Source: RUG695 sp050943135
GTDB taxonomy: Bacteria > Planctomycetota > Planctomycetia > Pirellulales > Thermoguttaceae
DNA length: 64,000 nucleotides
Reading direction: 5' to 3'
NCBI GenBank assembly: GCA_050943135.1
Contig: JBMNOP010000003.1
Span: 1-64,000, forward strand
Positions within the stretch are counted from its first letter, which is position 1, and each line of letters starts with the position of its first letter. Of this stretch, positions 26,805-37,500 are shown one piece after another. Position numbers and translations under genes: made by a program. The notes beneath the pieces are model-generated. The model saw only the letters and a program-made list of their open reading frames with translations. It did not search any database and was not told the origin of the DNA.

Positions 26805-27893
26805 ATGTATCAATCCCGCCGCGAGAAGCTTTTGAAACTTTTGAAAAAAGACGAGCTTGACGCGTTCCTGGTCTGTGATCCGTTAAATATTTTCTATTTA
26901 ACCGGCTTTACCGGCGGTGACTCTTGGCTTCTCCTTTCCAAAAACCGTTCGGCCCTCATCAGTGACCCGAGATACGATCTGACAATCACCGAGGAGGCGC
27001 CCGATGTTGAACGGGTGATTCGAGGTCCGGGAACATCGATGGTTGATGTCGTTAAGAGGATGACCGACACATCAATGATGGTCGGCGTTGAAGCCGAGAG
27101 TATGTCGATCGGTGAATTTTCTCGCCTTGCAATGCAGACCACCTGCCAATGGTCACCGACTTCCCAACTTGTCGAATCGTTGCGTGAGATTAAGGACAAA
27201 CGAGAAATTGCTGCTATCCGTGAGGCGGTGCGGATCGCAATCAACGGATTCGAGGTCCTCAGATTGACACTCAATTCCGAGATGACCGAGGTCGATGTGC
27301 GAAACGAACTGGAATATCAAATGCGTCGAATCGGTGCTCAGGACTGCGCCTTTCCGACCATTGCTGCCATCGGTCCACGCAGTGCTATCCCGCACGCCGT
27401 TCCTTCGTCTAAAAATGTTATCCGAAGCGGAGGGCTTCTTCTGGTCGATTGGGGTGCCAAGAAAAATATGTACCTGAGTGATCTGACACGTGTGTTGATT
27501 ACCACAAAGAATCCTACGTCATTCGTGCGTAAAATCTATAATACCGTTCTTGATGCCCAACGGACCGCGTTCGATATGATTCGTCCTGGTATTACAGGTT
27601 CCGAAGTCGACGCCGCCGCGCGCGCCGTTATCGACAGGGCCGGCTACGGCGCGATGTTCAATCACGGACTGGGGCATGGGATAGGCCTTTTTGTCCATGA
27701 ACGGGGAGGTCTCTCGCGTTCTTCCGACAAAGTTCTCAAAAAGGGAATGGTTGTCACAGTGGAACCGGGAATTTACCTCCCCGGCCGGTTTGGCGTCAGA
27801 ATTGAGGACGATGTCCTTCTTACGGATGACGGAATCGAAATACTCTCAAAACGTCTGGCCAAAGATTTCGATGAGGTGATCGTCCGCTGCTGA
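26805..27893 (+). CDS. Xaa-Pro aminopeptidase/dipeptidase, M24 family
   Basis: A 362-residue cytoplasmic metallopeptidase that cleaves N-terminal X-Pro bonds. ATG 26805 (MYQSRREKLLKLL) gives the usual family N-terminus; the open frame extends upstream into larB but that part is not family-like. The N-terminal creatinase domain has FLVCDPLNIFYLTGFTGGD. The pita-bread domain shows the metal ligands: Asp in LVDWGAKKNMYLSDLTRV (two), His in HGLGHGIGLFVHE, and Glu in VEPGIYLPGRFGVRIEDDV (two). Length matches PepQ/YpdF-type enzymes. It could share a transcript with larB. Confidence 0.92.
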   Translation: MYQSRREKLLKLLKKDELDAFLVCDPLNIFYLTGFTGGDSWLLLSKNRSALISDPRYDLTITEEAPDVERVIRGPGTSMVDVVKRMTDTSMMVGVEAESMSIGEFSRLAMQTTCQWSPTSQLVESLREIKDKREIAAIREAVRIAINGFEVLRLTLNSEMTEVDVRNELEYQMRRIGAQDCAFPTIAAIGPRSAIPHAVPSSKNVIRSGGLLLVDWGAKKNMYLSDLTRVLITTKNPTSFVRKIYNTVLDAQRTAFDMIRPGITGSEVDAAARAVIDRAGYGAMFNHGLGHGIGLFVHERGGLSRSSDKVLKKGMVVTVEPGIYLPGRFGVRIEDDVLLTDDGIEILSKRLAKDFDEVIVRC

Positions 27894-28542
27894 CCCCTCT
27901 GAATTTTCGGCTGGTTCAACGGTCGCGGTGACAACGTTAGCATGGGGTATCATCCGCGAATTGATCCCACGCCGTCTTCTCTATCTGAAGGGGTGGGAAA
28001 AGCGGAAATGCGGTTGGGGACAAATTTAGGACCAAATCCTTTTGAGATACGCTCTCAAAGCATCCGTCCCATCAGCTTCCATGTTGTCTTTATACCCCAC
28101 GTTGCCCCCATATCGGAATATTTTTCGGGGAAACGTCGTAAACACCCATGTCGTGTTATATCCACCGTTCCGTACTGACGGAGAAATCCTTCGGAACGGC
28201 TTAATTTCCGACTGGAATGGGGATCGAAGGGGGCGCCATAGCATAGAGAATTGAATTCGTTTTTAAAATGGGCAGCTTGGGAGGTTTGGAAAATGGTTTT
28301 TTGCTAAAAACTCGAAAATTATTTCTGGTTTTACCGATTTTTGCTATTGAATGGGCATTTCGGATGGGTATAATTTACGGGTGAAGGTTTGTTTTTAGTT
28401 GTTCTAAAGCAGGGTACATTTTTTTTGCGCAATAGTCTCGCATAGTTTTTTGTAGGGGGTTTATTGTTGATGTGAGGAGTTGCGCGGTACCAGCAAGAGG
28501 GTTGTTTTTGGGTTTCTTTTTTAGTTTCTAAGGAGAATTTAC
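27894..28542. other. Long intergenic region upstream of a giant surface-protein gene
   Basis: These 649 bases have no recognised gene. Short open frames exist on both strands around 27942-28254 but match no family I know. The last 280 bases are T-rich on the plus strand and hold a candidate promoter (28347-28374) and the ribosome binding site AAGGAG just before 28543. Confidence 0.6.
28347..28374 (+). promoter_or_regulatory. Candidate sigma-70-type promoter for the 3010-codon gene
   Basis: TTGAAT (28347-28352), a 16-base spacer, and a perfect TATAAT (28369-28374). It would give a 5' untranslated leader of about 160 bases. Confidence 0.45.
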
Positions 28543-31500
28543 ATGAGTTTACTAAAAAATCGTCGCTTCCAACTTGAAAGTCTTGAGGAACGTACCCTCT
28601 TGACGGCAGTGCCTTGGGGTACGGGGACTACGGGTTTGGATGATGCGATGGTCGCGACGGCTATCGTTGTTACCGACGCAGTCCCGGCCGTTGCGGAGGT
28701 TGACGATCCCACCGTGAGCGTGGGTGACGGCGTCAACCTCATCACCGAAGCAGATGTCAACGACACGGTCTATGTTTCCGTTTACGTCAAAAGCAACGAT
28801 CCCGAATATGGTGTCCAGGCAGGGTACTGTTCCCTGTACTACGACGGCGGAGGTTTTACCCCCGGCGCGTACTTTGAGAGCTCCATTATTCCCAATGACA
28901 CGATCAACGACGGCTACGACTATTCCACCAACGAGTACATCTCGGCGTTTGGCGGTAATCCCGCCGGCATGACCGATGCTTACGGTTACACCCAATGGGC
29001 TCTTTTTGGCACCTATTCTTTCACCGCCACGACTGCCGGCACCTATCAGTTCAGTAACGGAATGGCCCGTAACAGAAGCGGTGTTGAAAAAGAAAGCTGG
29101 AACTTCATTCGCGAAGATTTTGACGTGCACGGCTCCTACGCGGTGGCATTCACTTCTACCACTTTTACCGTTAACGGCGATGCGCCGCTTCCGGTAATCG
29201 AAGGAGTGACGGTAGAAGGTTACACTGCCGTTTATGACGGTTCCGCGCACACCGTGACGGTCAACGGTACCGAAGAAGGTGACACGATCTTCTACTCGGC
29301 CGACGGTATGGTTTACGGCGAAGCCCCTGTCGAATTCGTTTTTGGTGAGGGAACTGTTTTTGTCAAGGTATCGCGAGCGGGTTATAACGACTTCTATGCT
29401 TCGGCAGATGTCGCCATTGCCGCCAAGGAGATTTCCGTTAGCGGAACCACGGTTGCCGATAAAGATTATGACGGCACCACCGATGCGGACATCACTTTGG
29501 GTGAGGTCGAAGGGATCATCGGAACCGACGATGTTTACGTCACGGTAGCCGGTGCATTTCCCGAGGCCCTTCCCGGCGATTATGACGTAACGGTTAATTA
29601 CGCTCTCGCGGGAGAAGCCGCGGCGTATTACACGCTGGCTTCCGATTCCGTGGACTGTCAGGCCAGTATTGCAGCCATCGACATCGAAGATGTCGTTGTT
29701 TCCGACGTAGAGGTCGACTATGACCTTCTTCCCCACACGATTGAGGTTTCCGGTCTGCGGGAAGGTGACGTTGTCGTTTATACCTATGACGGTGTTGACT
29801 ACGACGAAAACCCGGAATTTTATGGGTCTGCCACCGAAGACAGTTCTTACGAAGTCACCGTCGTTGTTTCCCGTACCGGCCACAACGATTATATCGCGGC
29901 CGCTACCCTTACGATTTTTGCGGCGGACGTTCCGGAACCGGGTTCTCTCGTTGTCACGACCCTCGAAGATGTTGTCGATCCGTACGACAACCTCACCTCG
30001 TTGCGCGAGGCGATCGCCTATGCCGAAACCTGTTATTATCAGAACCTGATCGGAGCGACGATCACTTTTGCCGATGATCTCGCCGGTACGATCACCCTGG
30101 CCAACGGCGCTCTGGTGATTGATTCCGAGGTTGCCTTTACGATTGACGGAGCCGATGTTATCAGTATCGATGCGGCTTATGAAAGCCGTGTCTTTGAAGT
30201 CAATTCGGGTAATATTGCTCTCGAAGGACTGACTCTGACCAATGGCACTCACGCGACTTGTGGTGGTGCCGTTTACAACGCCGGCGAACTGACCCTCCTT
30301 GGTGTGACGATTACCGATTCCCAGACATCCAAATACGGCGGTGCGGTTTACTCTGCCGTCGGAGCCTCTCTTACGGTTGTCGATTCGGTTTTTGGTGGTA
30401 ATGAAGCCGCGACCCACGGTGGTGCGATTTTCGTCGATAAAGAAGGTTCGGCCAATATCAGCGGCTCTTACTTCTCCGAAAATATGACAGGTGCTTACGG
30501 TGCCGCCCTTTACCAGTGGAGTAACACCTCGGTTGAGGTTTCCAACACCATTTTCGTTGATAACGCCGCCCCGAACGGCACAATCCGTAACTATGCGGGT
30601 AATCTGGCTCTCACCAATGTCGTTGTTTCAGGCAACAACCAGGGAATTTCCTCCTCGGGAGGAACCAACACGGGAACCAACGTCACAATCTCTAACAATA
30701 CCCGTTCTGCCCTTCGTGGTGATACCAACGCTTCCTTCTCGTTCTACAACAGCATCATTGTTAATCCGAGAAATCTCTTTAACTTCGATCGATCCGTTAC
30801 GATTAGCGGTGATTGCAACCTGTCGACGGTCAACTTCGGAACCAACTGCGTCCTCTATAACGGCGGTGATCTCTTTGCGGCCGATGGTTACACTCTCTGG
30901 GGGAATAATCAGGCGTTTGATGCTGGTAACGGTTCCTACAATGACACCGAATTTGACGCCAAAGGCAATGCTCGTTTCTACAACGGTGCGATTGACATCG
31001 GTGCTGTCGAACAGATTTGCACGGCTTATGCCGCGACGGTCGTCTACAATGGCGAAAACCAGAATCTTGCGCTCCTCGATGGTCCTGTGACTTGGGTGAT
31101 GTACTCCGAAGATGGCGAGGGTTGGAGCGACGAGCTGACCTATCGCAATGTCGGCACCTACACTTTCTATGTCTGGTGTGGAAACGATTACGGCGATGAA
31201 GAGACCTATCTGATTACCGGCACGATCACGCCATTGCAACTGACTGTTGAAGGTTCCTACGTCAAAACCAAGGGCTACGACGGTACGACCACTGCCGATG
31301 TCGTTGTCGGCAATGTCGAGACCCTCTATGACGATGTTACCGTGACGGCTACCGGCGAATTTGCTTCCCCGGAGATCGGTGTCTGGGATGTCACCGTAAC
31401 TTATGCTGTTTCCGGCGATTTGGCCTCCAATTACTACGCTCCGGTTACTGAGATTCTGATGGGCGAAATCAAAGCCAAAGAGGCTCCCTCGATGGTTGTC

Positions 31501-34500
31501 ACGACCGACCAGGATGTTATCAGTGACACCGACGGCCTCATTTCGCTTCGTGAAGCCCTGACGGTCTACTACGGCACCGGCGGTTGTACCACCGTTACCT
31601 TCGCCGACGACCTAACCGTGATCGACCTCGACAGTACCCTCGAGCTTACACCGGATCATAACGGTTTGGTGATTGACGGCGATGATCGCATCGTCTTCGA
31701 CGGAGAGAATTTCGTCATCTTCTACCTCACGAATGACGCTGACCTGACTTTCAATGGATTGACATTCCAAAACATTACCGGCGAGGCCTTTGGCACCGCC
31801 TTCCAGGCCGCCTGGGGTTGCCAAAACGGAACCTGGAAAGATGTTACATTCACGAACTGCAATTTCACCAACAACACTGCCGGTTACGGGAGTGTGATGA
31901 TGGTGACCGGTTTGAATGTCAGCATCATTGATTGTAATTTCTCCGGTAACTACGGTTCTTCCCGCGGCGCTATCTGGGACATCTGGAACAATCTGTACGT
32001 CAGTAACACATCGTTCGAGAATAATACATCGACCGGGGACGGTGGTGCCATCTGTGCTGCGACCGACAGCAATTACACGCTGAGAATCGAAAATTCGACC
32101 TTCGAAGGTAACTACACCAATGGTCACGGCGGCGCGGTCTTCTCTGAAATGAGTAATACGTTCATTTCGGACTCCGTGTTCACCAACAACACCGCCGGAA
32201 AATCGGCCGGTGCGGTCACTACGGCTACCGGCGCGAATAGCACCAAACAGGTCACCATTGATGGTTGTGAGTTTACCGGTAACAAAGCGAACGCCGGCGA
32301 TGCCGGTGCGCTTCGTGTTTACAACTTCAACGGGGTTACCCTGAATCTGACCGACAGCACCTTCGAAGACAATACTGCCACCGGTGCCGGCGGTGCTCTT
32401 CAGGTCTCCGGGTGTAATTATACTATCGACGGTTGCTTGTTTGGTGGAAATGTCTCCAACGGTTCGTTCACCAACGGCGGTGCGATTCACAGCGGCTACG
32501 GTGGAACCTGCACCATCAGTAACTCTCAGTTCATCGAGAATCTCGCGACCGGTCTTTATGCCGGTAAGGGCGGTGCGATTCACTTCACCGATCAAAACGG
32601 CAACATAACCATCAGCGACTCCGAGTTCTTCGATAACCAAGCCTACGCTCCGGATTACTACTGGGCTTGGGGTGGTGCCATCAACCGTGAATATGGTAGT
32701 GGTACCCTCAGCCTTTACAACTGCAGTATCGTTGGGAATACCGCTCACGCCAATGACGGTGGTAACGGCACCCTGAACGCGATGGGCGGCGGTGTCTATA
32801 TGACCGGCGGTGGTGTTTTGAATCTGGTCCAGTGTCTCGTGGCCGAAAACACCGCAATCAGTTATTCCTCGCCGAGCTACGGTGGCGGTATCTATCTCGG
32901 AAGTGATCTCGGTTGCGCGATTTATTACTCTACGATTACGAACAATGAGACGCTCGGATCGAGCAATTCCGTCGGTGGCGGTATCTTCAATGGCGCTGCC
33001 ACGACGATCCTCGGATCGATCGTGTACGGTAACGTTTCCCCGGGCGACAACCTTTGGGATGGTGCCGGTTGTGACATTTGGCAGGGTGGCAACCTGGCGT
33101 TCAATTACTCGCTTTATGATGCTACTCAGATCATCGGCAACGAATTTACTGCCGATGAGTACTGCTATACGATCCAGGACGGCGATTCTCTCTTTGCTGG
33201 CGGCAGTTACGAACTGGCCGATGATTCGGTGGCCATCAATGGGACCAACATCACCACCGAGCCCTTCAGCAGCCAGCTTCATGGGTTTGACCTTAACGGG
33301 GCGCCCGACAACTATCGTCTCTGTGGACCGACGGTTGATTACGGTGCGTACGAATACCAGTTGCGTGACGAGCCCTCGACCGTGGTTACCACCGGTGACG
33401 ATGTTGTCAACGATCATGACGGCCTGATCTCGTTGCGTGAGGCTATTGCCTACGCCTATGAGTCGCAAGAGTCCGTGACTTTTGCTGTCGAGACCGTTAA
33501 CATCGACAGCGCCATCGAAATTACCGGTGACGTCGCTCTTATTGCCGACGGCGTCATCTTCACGATGTCTGATGACGGTCTGCATGGTGCGTTCGATGTC
33601 GCGGAAGGTGCCAGTCTTCTCATTGACGGTGGTGTCTTCACCGGTTTTACCGCCAGCGTGTTTGTCAACGACGGCACAATGGAAGTCACCGACGTGGTTA
33701 TTGCCGGTAATACCTCCTCGGGGGAAGAATCTTACGGCGCGATTTACAACACCGGTAACGTTGTTGTTACAAATTCGCTGATTCTGTGCAACCTTGCTAC
33801 GGAAGGTGCCGCTCTGTACAATGCCGGGGCTGCCGCGGTTTACAGTTCCACGATCACCGGTAACAATTCCGGAGAAGGTTATGCCGTTTACGGTGCCGAA
33901 TCTGCAACAACTTCGATTTATAATACGATTGTTGCGCTCAACTACGGCGGCAACGCCAATGTTGAAATGGTCGGTTCATACGACGGCGAAGAGCCTGATT
34001 TCGTTGCCGGTCCCGATCTTTCGGCCGAATGGTCTGCCGACGCTTGGGTCGATTGGAACCTGAACCTGGGCCCCTATTCGGAAGCCATCGAAATCGGTGA
34101 CAATGCTTATGCCGAAGGCATCGATTACGACTTTGCCGGAAACGACCGTATCTGCGGAACGAATGTTGACGCCGGCGCTTACGAATACACCATTACCTTC
34201 ACTCCCTACACAGGAGTTTTTGATGGCGATTCCCATGTCGCGATTGAAGCGGTTTACGCTCCGACCGGGTACGACGCGATCTTCTACTCGCTCGATCAAA
34301 GCAACTGGGTTGAAGAACTTTCTCTCCGTAATGCGGGCGATCACACCGTCTACGTCTGGGTTTACGGTATTGCGGAAGCTAACGACCTGTACACATCGGT
34401 CACGGTTTCGATCACTCCGTTGCAACTCACGGTCGAAGGTTCTTATGTCAAGGACCATGCCTACGACGGCACAACCACTGCCAACGTCGTTGTCGGTGAC

Positions 34501-37500
34501 GTTGCAACCCTGTACGATGATGTTACCGTGACGGCCACCGGTGAGTTCGCTTCTCCGGAGGTCGGCACTTGGGATGTTGCCGTGACATACACCGTTTCCG
34601 GCGACCTTGCGTCGAACTACTATGCTCCGGTTGACGAGACGCTTACCGGTAACATTGTTGAACCGGAAGCCGCGTCGATGGTCGTTACCACGGCCGACGA
34701 CGTTGTTGATGCCGCCGACGGCCTGATCTCGCTGCGTGAAGCCCTGACGGTCTACTACGGCACCGGTGGTTGTACCACCGTTACCTTCGCAGATGGTCTG
34801 ACCACGATCAACCTTGACAACACCCTTGAGCTTACTCCGAATCATAACGGTTTGGTGATTGACGGTGGTAACGACATCGTCTTCGACGGTGAGGATTTCG
34901 TTATCTTCTACCTCACGAATGACGCCAACGTGACTTTCAACGGGTTGACGTTCCAGAATCTTACCAACGACGGCTTCGGCACCGCTTTCCAAGCCTCCTG
35001 GGCTTGCCAGGGTGGGGGCTTGGCGGATGTTACATTCACGGACTGCAATTTCACTAACAACAATGGCGGTTACGGTAGTGTGATGATGGTGACCGGTCTG
35101 AATGCTCGCCTTGATGGCTGTACGTTCATCGGAAATGGGAGTGCCGGTTCCAGCAGGGGTGCGATTTGGAACGTCTACGGGAACGTGTTCGTTAGCGACT
35201 GTACTTTCGAGAACAACAAAGCCACGAACGGTGACGGTGGGGCCATTACTGCAACGGCCGACAATAACGCCTTCACCATCGAGATCTCGAATTCGACGTT
35301 TACCGGTAACACCGCTTCCGGTCGTGGTGGTGCGATTTACACCGAGATGCGGAATCTCACGATTACCGACTCAACCTTCACCAATAACAGTGCTGTTGGC
35401 GAAGGTGGGGCGATTTACGCGACTCACTGGGGTTCCTATTACTCCTCGGATCTCTCCCAAATTCGCGTCGTTACCGAAAACTGCCTCTTTGAAGGGAACA
35501 CGAGCAACAGCAACGGTGGTGCATTCAAAATCATGGCGGGTAATATTACCGATACCGATTCGGTCTTCAGGGCGAACAAGAGTACCGGCGTAGCGTTCGC
35601 ACGAGGCGGCGCGATCTATTTTGACTACGCGACAAAACCTTCCACGTTCAACGGAACCACTTTCGAAGGAAACGAAGCGTTCGGAACGATGTCCGGTATG
35701 GGCGGTGCGATCTTTGCCGATCCGACCGGTTTCGGTGCGGAGGCGGATCGTGCGTTCAATTACACCGACTGTAACTTCGTCGGGAACATTGCAGGGGCGG
35801 AAGCGCTCTACTACGCCTACGGCGGTGCTATCTACATTGCCGGTGGTTACAACAATTTCACCCGTTGCACCATTACCGAAAACTGCGCATACATTGCCAG
35901 CGACACCGACGGTGCCGGTGACATCCAGGGTGGTGCGCTTTATATTCCTTCCTGCTTCGAAACCCGCTTCAATGACTGTGTGATCACCGATAATGTTGCC
36001 GGTGGTAACCTTGACGGTTCGACAGTCCAGAAGACATCGGTTCGCGGTGGTGCGATTGCATCTTACGGCACGACTCACTTCATCCAATCTTTGGTTGCGG
36101 ACAACACCGCTTACGGTGGCTCCAAGGGTGCAACCGCTGGTGGTATCTTTATGGGGCGTGTCGGTGCCACGGCTTGGTATTCCACCATTTACGGTAATAC
36201 AGTTGTGAACGGTTCCGGCGTTGACATTTACAACGACGGTGCGATGACCGCCCTTTACTCGATCATCGGCGACGTTACCAACGTGTTTGGACTGAGTTAC
36301 GTGAACACCTACTACGACAACGTTACAAATTCCAACTCCTTCGCCGCCGATGCCGATTCTTACCAGATTCAGGCCGGTGACGCCCTCTTCGTCGAGGGTG
36401 GTTATACCCTTGCTCCGCACTCGGTTGCCATTGACGCAACGAATCTGACTGCACCGTCAAGCCTTCTTGACCTGAACGGCGATCAGCGTCTGCGTGGTTT
36501 CACGCAAGATGTCGGCGCCTTCGAATATCAAGGTGCCAAGATTTACGTTCTCGTGACTCTGTCCGATTCTATTCCGGATCAGGAAATCTCGGTAGATGTT
36601 CCGGTCTCGACGATCACTACTGCCGGATACGGTGATACGGTCAACGCTTTGGTCTGGGTCAAGAGTGTGGACGATAGCGTTAACGGAATTACCGGCGGTT
36701 ACGTTGATGTCGACTATACCGACGCGCTTCTCGATCTCAGCATCGTGTTGCCTTCCGGTATCTTTGCCGATATGACAATGGCCGACACATCGACCGACGG
36801 TCTGATCGCCACATTCGGCGGTCTGACCGCAATCGAAGGAGAAGATTTCGGTGTTGACAGCTGGGCACTTCTTGGCGCGGTGACCTTTACCGTTGCTGCT
36901 CCTGGTTTTGCCACGGTCGGCGTCGGCGCTCCGACGGTCGATGGTGTCGTTGTTGAGGCTCTTGATCTGAGTCGCGGCGGCGAAGGTGCGATTGCCGATG
37001 TCAACATCGAGTACTACTCTGCTTCGTTCAGCGTAACCCCCGCGGCTCCGACTCTCGATTCGGTTACATCTGCCGGAGCGAACCGCCATCAGGTCGCCTG
37101 GACCTATGTCGGTGGTATCGCTAGCTACGAGGTAGGTTACACAATCGACGGTCAGAATTGGCTCACGGTTACGGCTACTGATACGACCACCGTTGTTACC
37201 GGTCTGACCTATGGTGCCAATGTGACCTATAAGGTTCGTGCGATTGTCGGCGACCTTGTCAGTGATTGGTCGAACGAGATCACGCTCAATGTTTGCCCGA
37301 TGGACATCGACGGTGATGGAACCATTGGTCCCGCCGACCTGGCTCTGTTCCGGGCCGCTTATCTCTCCTCCGTTGGAGATGATAATTGGAATCCGGCCGC
37401 CGATATCGATGGTGACGGCATTGTCGGCCCTGGTGACTACAGCTATCTCCGTAAGAATTACCTTATGGACGCCGGTGACGAAGATCTTGTCTACCCGGCC

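Noticed and set aside
28552..30417. A 621-codon open frame on the minus strand inside the 3010-codon gene
   Set aside because: It is antisense to a gene with clear domains; the regular Gly, Thr and Asp codons of the beta-helix repeats remove stops on the other strand. It has no protein-like motif.
31612..33585. A 657-codon minus-strand open frame in the same gene
   Set aside because: Same cause: a codon-usage shadow of repeat sequence, without a ribosome binding site or recognisable domain.
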